From assembly GCF_003970695.1 (NCBI RefSeq), contig NZ_CP034570.1:558001-622000 (forward strand): 64,000 nucleotides of DNA, in the 5' to 3' direction. The position numbers were made by a program, and so were the translations under genes. The notes beneath the pieces are model-generated. The model saw only the letters and a list, made by a program, of their open reading frames with translations, did not search any database and was not told where the DNA came from. Positions 45,910 to 55,567 of this stretch are shown here, in pieces; position 1 is the first letter of the stretch; each line of letters starts with the position of its first letter. This stretch comes from Maribacter sp. MJ134 (lineage in GTDB: Bacteria > Bacteroidota > Bacteroidia > Flavobacteriales > Flavobacteriaceae).

Positions 45910-47235
45910 ATGGCATTATTAGGAGATAAGGAATATTTTAAAGGTATAGGCGAAATTAAATTTGAAGGCAAGGAATCTGATAATCCTTTGGCATTTAAAT
46001 ATTATAATCCGGAACAAGTAGTTGCCGGAAAAACGATGAAAGAGCATTTTAAATTTGCCATCGCCTATTGGCATACGTTCTGCGGTCAAGGAGCCGACCC
46101 TTTTGGGCCCGGCACTCAAAATTTTGAATGGGATAAAGCCCCTGACCCGGTACAAGCGGCTAAGGATAAGGCAGACGCTGCCTTTGAGTTTATCACCAAA
46201 ATGGGTTTTGATTACTTCTGTTTTCATGATTTTGATTTGATACAGGAGGCGTCAACATTTGCAGAATCTGAAAAACGTTTAGGGCTCATTACAGATTATA
46301 TAAAGGAAAAAAAGAAAGATTCTGGCGTTAAGTTGTTATGGGGAACGGCAAATTGCTTTTCCAATCCCAGATATATGAACGGGGCTGCTACGAATCCAGA
46401 TTTTAATGTACTTGCAAGAGCAGGGGGGCAGATAAAACTAGCTTTAGATGCTACTATGGCCCTGGACGGTGAGAATTATGTTTTTTGGGGAGGCAGAGAA
46501 GGTTACATGTCTTTGTTGAATACAGATATGGGTCGTGAACTAGATCATATGGGACAGTTCTTGACTATGGCCAGGGATTACGCAAGAGGCCAAGGTTTTA
46601 AAGGAAACTTCTTTATTGAGCCAAAACCAATGGAGCCTAGTAAGCATCAATATGATTTTGATACCGCTACTGCTATTGGGTTCCTAAGAGAGTATGGTTT
46701 AGATAAAGACTTTAAGATAAACATTGAAGTAAACCATGCCACATTGGCTCAACACACTTTTCAACACGAAATTGCCGTGGCCGCAAAAGCCGGAATGTTA
46801 GGTAGTTTAGACGCCAATAGGGGAGATTACCAAAATGGATGGGATACCGATCAGTTTCCGAATAATATCTTAGAAACTACAGAAGCAATGCTGGTTTTCT
46901 TGGAAGCTGGAGGTCTCCAAGGTGGCGGAGTCAACTTTGACGCTAAGATTAGGAGAAATTCAACGGATCTGGATGATGTTTTCCATGCGCACATCGGTGG
47001 GGCGGATAATTTTGCCAGAGCGCTGCTCACCGCTGATAAGATTATTTCTTCATCAGCTTACACAAGTCTTCGCGAAAAAAGATATAGTTCTTTTGATACT
47101 GGAAAAGGAAAGGATTTTGAAAATGGTAAGCTAGATTTGAACGATTTATATGACATTGCGGTTGAGAACGGTGAGTTAGAACTACAAAGTGGTAAGCAAG
47201 AACTATTTGAAAATATTGTTAATCAGTATATTTAA
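45910..47235 (+). CDS. xylA: Xylose isomerase
   Basis: Converts D-xylose to D-xylulose. 441 aa, class II length. Seen: FKFAIAYWHTFCGQGADPFG, catalytic FCFHDFDL, metal ligands in FIEPKPMEPSKHQYD, NIEVNHATLAQHTFQHE, SLDANRGDYQNGWDTDQFP and GGVNFDAKIRRNS. Co-transcribed with xylB. No xylose transporter is nearby. Confidence 0.97.
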   Translation: MALLGDKEYFKGIGEIKFEGKESDNPLAFKYYNPEQVVAGKTMKEHFKFAIAYWHTFCGQGADPFGPGTQNFEWDKAPDPVQAAKDKADAAFEFITKMGFDYFCFHDFDLIQEASTFAESEKRLGLITDYIKEKKKDSGVKLLWGTANCFSNPRYMNGAATNPDFNVLARAGGQIKLALDATMALDGENYVFWGGREGYMSLLNTDMGRELDHMGQFLTMARDYARGQGFKGNFFIEPKPMEPSKHQYDFDTATAIGFLREYGLDKDFKINIEVNHATLAQHTFQHEIAVAAKAGMLGSLDANRGDYQNGWDTDQFPNNILETTEAMLVFLEAGGLQGGGVNFDAKIRRNSTDLDDVFHAHIGGADNFARALLTADKIISSSAYTSLREKRYSSFDTGKGKDFENGKLDLNDLYDIAVENGELELQSGKQELFENIVNQYI

Positions 47236-47251
47236 CTAGCTTAGTAAAAAT

Positions 47252-47284
47252 AAAGGGCCTTGGTGAACAATCAAGGCCTTTTTA
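47252..47284 (+). terminator. Terminator after xylA
   Basis: AAAGGGCCTTG against CAAGGCCTTTT with one mismatch, followed by T; it separates xylBA from the regulator gene only 60 bases on. Confidence 0.75.
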
Positions 47285-47294
47285 ATTCAATCCA

Positions 47295-48317
47295 ATGAAA
47301 AAAATAACGCTTAAGGATATAGCATCAGAGTTTAATGTTTCTGTATCCACTGTTTCTAAGGCTGTACACGATAGTCATGAAATTAGCGTTGCCCTTAAAT
47401 TAAAAATTCAACAGTACGCCAAGGAAAAGAATTACAAACCAAATAAATTGGCGTTGAATCTTTTGGGTAGGAGTACGCGCACTATTGGAGTAGTAGTCCC
47501 CAACATTCTTAATTACTTTTTTGTACAAGTGTTATATGGTATAGAAAAAATAGCGAATGAGAATGGTTATAATATTATCAGCTGTATTAGTAACGAGTCT
47601 TTTGAAAAGGAGTCCAAAACACTTGAATTCTTAGATTCCGGAACGGTAGATGGCTTAATTATCTCATTGGCAGAAGAGACCCAGATACAAGAAAAAATTA
47701 CTTCATTGGAGAATATAGCACAGAATCAAATCCCAATGGTGTTATTTGATCGCGTGTCCGATTTAATAGACTGTGATAAGGTAATCGTAGATGATTTTGA
47801 GGCAGGTTACAAGACAACAAAATATTTAATAGATATTGGTTGTAGTACTATTGGTTTTGTGTCTCCCATAGGGCAATCTAGCGTGGGAAAGTTACGATTG
47901 GCAGGTTATAAAAAAGCACTGTCAGATTACGGATTGGATTACGATGAGAAACTTGTCGTAAATTTTACAGATAAGGACGATTTAGATCTCTTGATGTCCT
48001 TTCTTCTAAATTACAGGCCTATCCAAGGGATAATGGGGCTGGACGAAATCACCGCGATAAAAATTCTTCATATCGTAAAGTCCAGAGGTTATACCGTTCC
48101 AGGTGATATTTCAATAATCGGGTTCACTAACGGACAACTTTCTAAATACGTAAGTCCGGCCTTGACCACGGTCAGTCAACACGGACAGTATATTGGGGAA
48201 TGCGCCGCAAGAATATTAATACGACGAATGGATAAGTCCATGGAAACTTTGCCGTATGAGACTAAAGTGGTTAAAACAAGTTTACTAGTAAGGGATTCCA
48301 CGAGGAAACTAGATTAA
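47295..48317 (+). CDS. LacI-family transcriptional regulator
   Basis: 340 aa. N-terminal HTH with TLKDIASEFNVSVSTVSKAVHDS, hinge-like YKPNKLALNLLGRSTRTIGVVVPN, then a periplasmic-binding-protein-like effector domain (about 60-335: DGLIISLAEET, PMVLFDRVSDLIDCDKVIVDD). Position behind xylBA suggests it controls xylose use, probably through the palindromes at 44222-44256; the effector is not known. Confidence 0.9.
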   Translation: MKKITLKDIASEFNVSVSTVSKAVHDSHEISVALKLKIQQYAKEKNYKPNKLALNLLGRSTRTIGVVVPNILNYFFVQVLYGIEKIANENGYNIISCISNESFEKESKTLEFLDSGTVDGLIISLAEETQIQEKITSLENIAQNQIPMVLFDRVSDLIDCDKVIVDDFEAGYKTTKYLIDIGCSTIGFVSPIGQSSVGKLRLAGYKKALSDYGLDYDEKLVVNFTDKDDLDLLMSFLLNYRPIQGIMGLDEITAIKILHIVKSRGYTVPGDISIIGFTNGQLSKYVSPALTTVSQHGQYIGECAARILIRRMDKSMETLPYETKVVKTSLLVRDSTRKLD

Positions 48318-48617
48318 GCATCACCCTTTCTGCGCAAGCGTGCGTGGGCGCTACATGGCTTTACTAGTGATTATACATAGAACTGGGCTTTGCGTTTCTT
48401 TATTCATTTTTCCCATCACTTCGATACACCTTTCAAATTGATACAAGGTATGATTTGCATCAAATTTTCATTAAGAATTTGAAGAGTTTTCAACATACGA
48501 ATGATGTCATTCTCCTAGAGTTTTATACACCTAAACCATATAATTTTGGTTGTTGGTATAAAAAATAAGCTGTAGTTATATTTTAAATATTAAATTAGAA
48601 GAAATAAAATAGTATTC
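48318..48617. other. Spacer before the GMC oxidoreductase gene
   Basis: 300 bases without a gene. It contains a weak hairpin (TCAAATT to AATTTGA, about 48459-48480) and a TAATTTTG box at 48541-48548 that may be the promoter of the downstream operon, leaving a leader of about 65 bases. Confidence 0.5.
48541..48548 (+). promoter_or_regulatory. Possible -7 box of the GMC operon
   Basis: TAATTTTG is an exact TAnnTTTG match; no clear -33 element is visible. Confidence 0.4.
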
Positions 48618-50339
48618 ATGCAAATAAAAGAATCTTCAGAAATTTATGATGTAATCATCGTCGGTTCTGGTGCTGGCGGCGGTATGGCCACTAAACAATT
48701 GGCCGATGCTGGTTTAAATGTTGCCGTAGTAGAAGCAGGCCCATTTTTTGACCCAGCGGACCCCAAAACCATGACACAGCTAAAATGGCCCTATGAATCC
48801 CCCAGAAGGGGTGCAGGGACCGATCGTGCTTTTGGCGAGTGGGATATGTCCTACGGCGATTGGGAAGTAGAAGGAGAACCCTATACCCATACGCCAGGAA
48901 CAATTTTCAGATGGTGGCGTTCTCGAATGCTAGGTGGGCGCACCAATCACTGGGGCCGTATATCCTTAAGATTCGGACCAAAAGATTTTAAAGGTAAAAC
49001 TAGGGACGGACACGGAGACGATTGGCCAATAGGATATGATGATGTGAAACCCTATTATGATAAAGTAGATAAACTTATAGGTGTTTTTGGAACCAATGAA
49101 GGACTAGAAGATGATCCAGATGGATTTTTCCTTCCTCCTCCAAAGCCTAGATTGCATGAACTTTATTACATAGAAGGTGCAAAAAAAGCCAATGTTCCTG
49201 TTATTCCTGGCAGATTGTCCATGTTGACGAAGAAAATCAATAACGATAGGGGAGTCTGTTTTTATTGCGGACAATGTGGTAGGTCTTGTCAAGTATACGC
49301 AGATTTCTCTGCTGGTAGCTGTCTAATTTTTCCGGCACAGAAGAGCGGTGGTAAGGTTAAAATCTTCGTAAACTCCATGGTGAGAGAAGTTCTGACCAAT
49401 GACGAAGGTAAGGCTACCGGAGTGTCCTACATCAATAAAGAAGATAGAAAAGAATATGAGCTAAGAGGAAAAGTCGTAGTACTGGCTGCATCGGCCTGTA
49501 GCTCTGCGCGTATTCTTCTAAACTCTAAAAGTAAACAACACCCTAACGGATTGGGTAATAGTAGTAACCTAGTAGGGAAGTATTTACATGATTCCACAGG
49601 AGCTGGGGCCGCAGGTGTTATACCGGGTTTAATGAATCGTGATGTTTCTTATAACGAAGACGGGGTAGGCGGTATGCACGTATACTCTCCATGGTGGGGA
49701 GACAACTCAAAACTAGATTTTCCAAGAGGTTATCACATAGAAATATGGGGAGGCATGAGCCAGCCCAATTATGGTTTTGGGTGGAACCAAGGTGACCTGA
49801 ATCAGTATTTTGGAATGAAAGTAGGTGGTTACGGGGATAGTCTTCGAGAAGATGTGAAAAAATACTATGGTTCCGTAATTGGCTTCGGTGGTCGTGGAGA
49901 AGGTATTGCCAGAAAAGAAAATTACTGTGAAATTGATCCCACAACGGTAGATGAGTATGGTATACCGGTTCTGAAGTTTAATTATCAATGGTCGGATTTT
50001 GAACGAAATCAGGCCAAGCACATGCAAGATACCTTCGAGGAGATAATCCATAACATGGGTGGTATCTATTTAGGTGAAAAGCCGGGTAAAGACAGAGATT
50101 ATGGGCTGAACAAACCAGGTGAAATTATACATGAAGTGGGAACCACCAGAATGGGGGATGATCCAAAGACATCGGTTACGAATAAATTCAATCAATTACA
50201 CGATGTAGATAACGTATTTATTGTAGATGCGGGAGTATTTGTTTCGCAGGCCGATAAGAACTGTACCTGGACCATCATGGCATTGTCATGGAGGGCATCG
50301 GATTATATAATTGAACAATTAAAACAGCAAAATATCTAG
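48618..50339 (+). CDS. GMC-family FAD oxidoreductase with Fe-S-type cysteine cluster (glucoside 3-dehydrogenase-like)
   Basis: 573 aa. FAD-binding VIIVGSGAGGGMATKQLADAG at the N-terminus, GMC segment MLGGRTNHWGRISLR, and active-site pair H505 (IIHEVGTTRMG) and N548 (ADKNCTWTIM), the His/Asn arrangement of FAD sugar dehydrogenases. C214, C217, C220 and C224 (CFYCGQCGRSC) resemble the Fe-S cluster site of bacterial FAD glucose dehydrogenases that pass electrons to a cytochrome. No signal peptide of its own; the next gene encodes the partner subunit with a Tat-type signal. Sugar substrate unknown. Confidence 0.88.
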   Translation: MQIKESSEIYDVIIVGSGAGGGMATKQLADAGLNVAVVEAGPFFDPADPKTMTQLKWPYESPRRGAGTDRAFGEWDMSYGDWEVEGEPYTHTPGTIFRWWRSRMLGGRTNHWGRISLRFGPKDFKGKTRDGHGDDWPIGYDDVKPYYDKVDKLIGVFGTNEGLEDDPDGFFLPPPKPRLHELYYIEGAKKANVPVIPGRLSMLTKKINNDRGVCFYCGQCGRSCQVYADFSAGSCLIFPAQKSGGKVKIFVNSMVREVLTNDEGKATGVSYINKEDRKEYELRGKVVVLAASACSSARILLNSKSKQHPNGLGNSSNLVGKYLHDSTGAGAAGVIPGLMNRDVSYNEDGVGGMHVYSPWWGDNSKLDFPRGYHIEIWGGMSQPNYGFGWNQGDLNQYFGMKVGGYGDSLREDVKKYYGSVIGFGGRGEGIARKENYCEIDPTTVDEYGIPVLKFNYQWSDFERNQAKHMQDTFEEIIHNMGGIYLGEKPGKDRDYGLNKPGEIIHEVGTTRMGDDPKTSVTNKFNQLHDVDNVFIVDAGVFVSQADKNCTWTIMALSWRASDYIIEQLKQQNI

Positions 50340-50344
50340 AAGGT

Positions 50345-51064
50345 ATGATGGATAGAAGAAAAAGTATACAGACCTTAATACTTGGTGCAGGAGCTTCCGC
50401 TCTAGCATTCCATGGCTGTAAAACAGAAGATAGGACACCAAATGAGGAAATAATCACTTCGGAAGACACCAAGTATTTCGGTAGGACACCAAAGGAATTA
50501 GAGCGCATAGAGAAGCTTAAGGCAGAGCAGACCTTCAACGAACATGAGATGGAAACCATTGCAGCACTAAGTGTTGTTATTCTTCCACCTAAAGAGCCCC
50601 ATGGAGGCCCTATTGAGGCTGAGGTTCCTGAATTAATAGAGTTCATGTCAAAGGACATTCCTGAAATGGCACCAACTTTATTAGGCGGATTAATGTGGTT
50701 GGACCATAAAAGCAACAGGGAATTTGGAACGGAGTTCAAATCGGCGTCGTTAGAACAGCAAAAGCAAATATGTGATCAAATCTGTTGGCATGACACTGAG
50801 GTACCCATTGATGATCAACCTCTAGAAATTCAATTCTTCGCCTTAATGCGCAATCTTACGGTTACAGGCTACTATACCTCAAAAGTGGGTATTGCTGATT
50901 TGGGTTATAAAGGTAACATGCCCAATGTTTGGGACGGAGTACCACAAGAAGTTTTGGATAAACATGGTATGGCCTATGACCCGGAATGGATTGCAAAATG
51001 TGTAGACCAAAGTAAACGAGGTGTGATAGCAGAATGGGACGAGAAAGGTAATTTACTTACCTGA
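50345..51064 (+). CDS. Gluconate 2-dehydrogenase subunit 3 family, Tat-type lipoprotein
   Basis: 239 aa. The N-terminus MDRRKSIQTLILGAGASALA has a twin-arginine pattern (RRKSIQ) ahead of a lipobox-like AFHGC, so export via Tat and lipid anchoring is likely. The body fits the subunit-3 family (METIAALSVVILPPKEPHGG, FFALMRNLTVTGYYTSKVGI, NVWDGVPQE). Such small subunits form a complex with a GMC large subunit and carry it through Tat. Five bases after the GMC gene. Confidence 0.85.
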   Translation: MMDRRKSIQTLILGAGASALAFHGCKTEDRTPNEEIITSEDTKYFGRTPKELERIEKLKAEQTFNEHEMETIAALSVVILPPKEPHGGPIEAEVPELIEFMSKDIPEMAPTLLGGLMWLDHKSNREFGTEFKSASLEQQKQICDQICWHDTEVPIDDQPLEIQFFALMRNLTVTGYYTSKVGIADLGYKGNMPNVWDGVPQEVLDKHGMAYDPEWIAKCVDQSKRGVIAEWDEKGNLLT

Positions 51065-51098
51065 TTTTTTAGAGTGAACGTAATCTCTTAATTTATTT

Positions 51099-51923
51099 TT
51101 GATGAAAAAATTAGTGGTCATATTAGTATTCTCATTTGCTTGTAGTACGGTATACGGGCAAGAAATAGGCTTACAATTATACAGTTTACGTAATCAGTTT
51201 AAAACGGACGTCCCCGGAACATTAGACCTTATCCAGTCTTGGGGTATTACCAATATCGAGGGTGGGGATAGTTACGGCGTGCCCTTGGCCAAGTTCAAGA
51301 CAATGTTGAAGGACAGGAATCTTAAAATGCGCAGCATACAAGGAGCGTATAAAGATTTAAAGAATGATGTTGAAAAGGTAATAAAGAATGCCAAGGACTA
51401 TGATGTGAAGTACGTGATGTGCGCTTGGATAGATCACGATGGTAATACGTTCGATTTCGGTAATGCTAAAGAAGCTACTACAGTTTTTAATACTGCAGGT
51501 AAGCGGTTACAAGAAGAGGGCATTACATTGGTATATCATGCCCATGGTTACGAATTTCGAAATTATGAAGAGGGCTCTTTATTTGACTACATGGCCAAAA
51601 ATGCGAAATATTTTGGATTTGAAATGGATGTATATTGGGTTCAGCACGGGGGTGCCAACCCAATGGTGCTTTTGAACAAATATCCGGATAAGTTTAAGCT
51701 AATGCATTTAAAGGATATGGAGCAAGGTTTGGTTGGTGACGATAGCGGACTATCGGACGATGATACCAATGTAACTTTGGGAAAAGGACAAATTGATATG
51801 GATGGTTTAATCCGAAAAGCCAGAGAACTAGGAATTGAGTATATGTTCATTGAAGATGAGTCCTCAAGGGTTGTAGCTCAAGTACCCCAAAGCATAGCCT
51901 TCGTTAAGAGTCTAAAGGAATAA
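51099..51923 (+). CDS. Exported sugar phosphate isomerase/epimerase-like TIM-barrel protein
   Basis: 274 aa with signal peptide (about 1-21, VFSFACSTVYGQ). AP-endonuclease-2-type TIM barrel: LQLYSLRNQF, GITNIEGGDSYG, TLVYHAHGYEF, FEMDVYWVQHGGANPM, LMHLKDME and EYMFIEDESSR supply candidate metal-binding H, E and D residues. Periplasmic members act in 3-keto-sugar metabolism together with GMC/Gfo-Idh oxidoreductases. Same strand, 34 bases after subunit 3: a three-gene operon. Confidence 0.85.
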   Translation: MMKKLVVILVFSFACSTVYGQEIGLQLYSLRNQFKTDVPGTLDLIQSWGITNIEGGDSYGVPLAKFKTMLKDRNLKMRSIQGAYKDLKNDVEKVIKNAKDYDVKYVMCAWIDHDGNTFDFGNAKEATTVFNTAGKRLQEEGITLVYHAHGYEFRNYEEGSLFDYMAKNAKYFGFEMDVYWVQHGGANPMVLLNKYPDKFKLMHLKDMEQGLVGDDSGLSDDDTNVTLGKGQIDMDGLIRKARELGIEYMFIEDESSRVVAQVPQSIAFVKSLKE

Positions 51924-51935
51924 TGACTTGGCGTT

Positions 51936-52859
51936 TTATTGCTTGTAAACTCTTACCCAATCTACAATAAGATAGGATTGATCAGGAATTTGAGCGCTGT
52001 TCAAGTTCATTCCGTTGAAAAAAGCACCGCCCACGGCCAAATTCAATACCACTTTTTGATTTTTATTGAACATATCATCAATAAAGATATACGTGCTATT
52101 GTCAAAGTTTTTGATTTCAACTCCATCCAGAGAAATGACAAGATTGTTTCTAGACCAGACCAGTTCATAAACATGAAATTCAGTGGTAAGATCAGTACCA
52201 GCGTCATGGGTATAGGTCGTAAAGGATGAATCAGTAATTGGGGTGTTGGCTTCATTACCGTAAAAGAAATTTGTAACATGCTCATTGGTCCTGTTTCCTC
52301 GGAATTCAAGAATATCTATTTCTCCTTGCGTAGGCCATGGATCTCCGTAACTCCAAAAGGCCGGCCACAGACCTGCTCCAGCAGGTAGTTTAATTCTAGC
52401 GGCAATGCGCAGTGTTCCTTGGGAAGAGGGATTGTACAAATCTTTAGTTTCTATTCTTCCACTAGTAAAATCAAAAGATTTAAGGCTGGGGTCAAAAGGA
52501 TTAACGAATCCTGATGCCTGTTCCCGCGATTGTTCTATAAGTAAGTATCCGTCTTCAACAAAAAGATTTTCTTTTTGATACAATTGTAATTCTTGATTGA
52601 AGGCACCACCTTCCCAAATATTCCATTCTAATAAACCTTCATTAAAGTTGTCTTCCCAAACCAGTTCCCAGCCTACCACATCTTCAGCGGTCAAATCGAA
52701 GCCCGCATCTAAAACTTCCGGAAGTTCTTTAATCACTTCTTCTTCAGGTGGGTTTTGAGCCTCTGGTTCGGGATTTTCCGGGATTATGGTTATTGATGTA
52801 TCCTCATTTCCAGAACAAGAAAAAACGATAATCGTGGCAAGTAGACAAATATATTTCAT
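51936..52859 (-). CDS. Glycoside hydrolase family 16 lipoprotein (laminarinase/beta-glucanase-like)
   Basis: 307 aa. Lipobox VFSC (C15) and an acidic proline-rich linker (to about 60) precede a GH16 jelly roll (about 65-307): LVWEDNFNEG, TSGRIETKDLY, GLWPAFWSYG, catalytic signature E180-I-D182-I-L-E185, and DWVRVYKQ at the end. The EIDILE form is typical of beta-1,3-glucanases; sulfated-galactan activity cannot be excluded because a sulfatase is just upstream (36 bases). Surface-attached. Confidence 0.93.
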   Translation of the reverse strand: MKYICLLATIIVFSCSGNEDTSITIIPENPEPEAQNPPEEEVIKELPEVLDAGFDLTAEDVVGWELVWEDNFNEGLLEWNIWEGGAFNQELQLYQKENLFVEDGYLLIEQSREQASGFVNPFDPSLKSFDFTSGRIETKDLYNPSSQGTLRIAARIKLPAGAGLWPAFWSYGDPWPTQGEIDILEFRGNRTNEHVTNFFYGNEANTPITDSSFTTYTHDAGTDLTTEFHVYELVWSRNNLVISLDGVEIKNFDNSTYIFIDDMFNKNQKVVLNLAVGGAFFNGMNLNSAQIPDQSYLIVDWVRVYKQ

Positions 52860-52895
52860 ACCTTTTTTAGGTTGAAGATACGTAAATCCAAGTTG

Positions 52896-54683
52896 TTATT
52901 TAAGCCTTTTAAAATTCAGTAGTCTCACGTCCATAGCTGAAGAACCAGGGATAGTAGGTGCTTTCAAGGTCACTACTCCAATTTCTTTTTTGAGGAAAAT
53001 TTCCCCCAGTCGTTTTCTTTTAAAGTTTTTCACATAAGATTCTCCTCGGATAAAGCGATCGTTTTCCATCCCTCTAAGTGGTGGGTCGTGAGACGCTGTA
53101 ATACGGGTCACCAAGGTACTTTGTCCATTTATTAATTCAACGGCTACTCCTTCATTTCCATCGGCCAGGGTATAGTAAAGGTCTACCTCGAATTTTCCAT
53201 CGTCAAGTACTTCTATTTCCCAAGTTATGGAATCCTTTTGGCTGATCCAATTAGTAAAAAAGGTGTCATTTGGATAATGATTGCTGCGTAGTATATTACC
53301 GTGGGCAACACCGTCGCGGGCGGGTAGTTGCGTGTATTCAAAATCTGGATGTCCTAATGTGAAAGGGCGGTCATCTTCGGCTCTTGAAATGGGCAAGGTC
53401 TCTTTCAACCATTTTGTTTTGGCTTTGAGTAATGAATCCCTTATTTGTGGAAGTTGTGCTGAAAGATCTATTTGTTGTGCCCTATCATTTTCGATATCGT
53501 ACAAACGGTTTTCTTGATCTAATCGATATTTCTGCGAACGTACCGAGGTATTGTTTCCCCAGCTGTTATATACAAATCTAGAGTTCCATTCTTCCGGTGT
53601 GTCAAAAAGAAGAGGGGAGAGGTCTTTCCCGTCTAGAGCTCTACTAGTTTTACCCTCGGAATTTGTTAACGCCGTAAGTGTTGGTACTATATCAATTGCA
53701 CTTGCGATTTCTTTAATAGTTTTCCCTGCAGGTAAGGTATTTTTCCATTGCATAAAAAACGGAGTGCGTACACCCCCTTCATCAGGAGATCCTTTTCTAC
53801 CGCGCATGCCGCCATTCCAGCGCCAGCTGTTGGGCCCGTTATCCGACATAAAGATGATGATGGTATTTTCCTCTAGATTCAATTCTTTTAGTTTGGATTG
53901 AATACGCCCCACGTTGACATCAATATTTTCTACCATGGCCAAGGCAGCTCTGGTAAAGTTTAGTTCTTCCTTTCCGCTTCCTTGATAATTTCTTTTCAGC
54001 AAACGGTCCTTAAAACGATTCCAATAGCCGTCAGGTACTTGCATAGGACTATGTGGTGTGTTAAATGGTAGGTAAAGGAAGAAAGGCGTTTCACGATTTT
54101 TGGTAATGAAACTTAGTCCTTTATCGGTAAGGTCATCTACTAAAAAACCATTTCCTTTTACTATTTTACCATTGTGCTCTAACATTGGGCTAAAATAGTT
54201 GCCCCAGTGTCCTGAAGCGAATCCATAAAAATCATCAAAGCCTCTGGCATTAGGATGGTACGGTGGTTGCATTCCACTATGCCATTTCCCGTAAGCAGCG
54301 GTGCGGTACCCTTCTTTTTTTAGAATGTCCGCTATTGTAGTTTCACCTAAATTAAGGCGTTCACCTCCGGCGGAAGTATCGTAAACACCTAGTCTAGTGT
54401 AATGACGACCCGTCAATAATTCTGCCCTGGTAGGGGAACATACAGGTTGCACGTAAAAATTTTCGAAAGAAACACCATGTTCCGCTATGGCATCAATATT
54501 AGGAGTACTTAGGTTTGGATTTCCGTTAAGGCTCAAATCCCCCCAGCCTTGATCATCGGTCATAATTAGAATGACGTTTGGTTTTGTGGTTGTCTTCTGA
54601 GCTGTAGAATTCGTTACGTTGGCTTCCTCCTTACAAGAAAATAAAAGGAGGCTCAAAAGCAGGAAATTTAAAGTTCTTTGCAT
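52896..54683 (-). CDS. Sulfatase lipoprotein (S1 family)
   Basis: 595 aa. Lipobox LLLFSC (C17), then the alkaline-phosphatase-like fold: metal ligands in LIMTDDQGWGD, formylglycine site C82-S-P-T-R, YGKWHSG, FMSDNGPNSW and GWGD-like elements. About 120 C-terminal residues (475-595) form an extra beta-rich region. The cysteine type needs a formylglycine-generating enzyme, not in this window. Probable operon with GH16 for sulfated algal glycans. Confidence 0.93.
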   Translation of the reverse strand: MQRTLNFLLLSLLLFSCKEEANVTNSTAQKTTTKPNVILIMTDDQGWGDLSLNGNPNLSTPNIDAIAEHGVSFENFYVQPVCSPTRAELLTGRHYTRLGVYDTSAGGERLNLGETTIADILKKEGYRTAAYGKWHSGMQPPYHPNARGFDDFYGFASGHWGNYFSPMLEHNGKIVKGNGFLVDDLTDKGLSFITKNRETPFFLYLPFNTPHSPMQVPDGYWNRFKDRLLKRNYQGSGKEELNFTRAALAMVENIDVNVGRIQSKLKELNLEENTIIIFMSDNGPNSWRWNGGMRGRKGSPDEGGVRTPFFMQWKNTLPAGKTIKEIASAIDIVPTLTALTNSEGKTSRALDGKDLSPLLFDTPEEWNSRFVYNSWGNNTSVRSQKYRLDQENRLYDIENDRAQQIDLSAQLPQIRDSLLKAKTKWLKETLPISRAEDDRPFTLGHPDFEYTQLPARDGVAHGNILRSNHYPNDTFFTNWISQKDSITWEIEVLDDGKFEVDLYYTLADGNEGVAVELINGQSTLVTRITASHDPPLRGMENDRFIRGESYVKNFKRKRLGEIFLKKEIGVVTLKAPTIPGSSAMDVRLLNFKRLK

Positions 54684-54841
54684 GTAATGCCGTTTTACTT
54701 TTAGAAAGTTTAAGATAAGTATTTAAATATATTAAAACTATCGGACGGGTTTAGAGCGGTTTATGGTTGCTATTTTACGGTACAATTAAAGTCAAATTGT
54801 CTTACTTTTAATATCGTATTAAAAGGTAGAAATATTAGTTT

Positions 54842-55567
54842 ATGAAATATTTATCATTTCTAGTAGTGTTCGGATTCATGATACTTTCTTGTAAAGAAAA
54901 GATTCCGAACAAGCAGGGCAATACAGTTGATGTTAAATCGATGGAGATCCTGGATACTGTTCCCGAAAAAGAAGAAATACAGGAAAAAAGCTTTAGGTCG
55001 TTAGACGGTTTAGCAGATTCTACCTTTGTTAGGTTAGCAGACTTTAGTGATGGTTTTGCCTATGATATGCGTTATGCTACGGACAACAATTTTTTAAAGG
55101 CTCAGGTTTATGACTGTGCGGAATGTTATACGCGGGTCAAAACCGTAAAGGCATTATTAGCGGTAAATGAAGAATTTAGAAGTAAAGGGGTTAAGATTAA
55201 ATTCTTTGATTGCTATCGCCCTAACGATGTGCAGTATAAAATGTGGAAAATTGTTCCAAATCCTCAGTACGTGGCAAATCCTGTTAAAGGATCAATACAT
55301 AACAAAGGTGGTGCCGTGGATATTACTTTGGTCACTTTATCGGGTGAGGAGCTGGATATGGGAACTGACTTTGATTTTTTTGGTAAAAGGGCATATCATG
55401 ATAATATGGACTTACCGCAGGAGGTATTAGACAATAGAAAGCTGCTCAAGGAGACCATGGAGAAACACGGTTTCTGGTCTACGAGAACAGAATGGTGGCA
55501 TTATAATTTACAAGGAGCGTCAAAGGACCCCATAGCAAACTTTAAATGGGATTGTGATGGCTTATAG
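54842..55567 (+). CDS. D-alanyl-D-alanine dipeptidase-like lipoprotein (VanX/DdpX, M15D)
   Basis: 241 aa, lipobox MILSC (C17). Zinc site elements SIHNKGGAVDITLV (S-x-H-x6-D) and catalytic E with second histidine in TEWWHYNL are intact; FFDCYRPNDVQYKMW precedes them. Hydrolyses D-Ala-D-Ala from wall turnover; with no vanA/vanH homologues nearby, glycopeptide resistance should not be inferred. Its last 14 bases overlap the esterase gene. Confidence 0.9.
   Translation: MKYLSFLVVFGFMILSCKEKIPNKQGNTVDVKSMEILDTVPEKEEIQEKSFRSLDGLADSTFVRLADFSDGFAYDMRYATDNNFLKAQVYDCAECYTRVKTVKALLAVNEEFRSKGVKIKFFDCYRPNDVQYKMWKIVPNPQYVANPVKGSIHNKGGAVDITLVTLSGEELDMGTDFDFFGKRAYHDNMDLPQEVLDNRKLLKETMEKHGFWSTRTEWWHYNLQGASKDPIANFKWDCDGL

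Noticed and set aside
54842-55567. VanX-like gene as glycopeptide resistance
   Set aside because: No vanA, vanH, vanR or vanS homologues nearby; DdpX-type wall recycling is the simpler reading.
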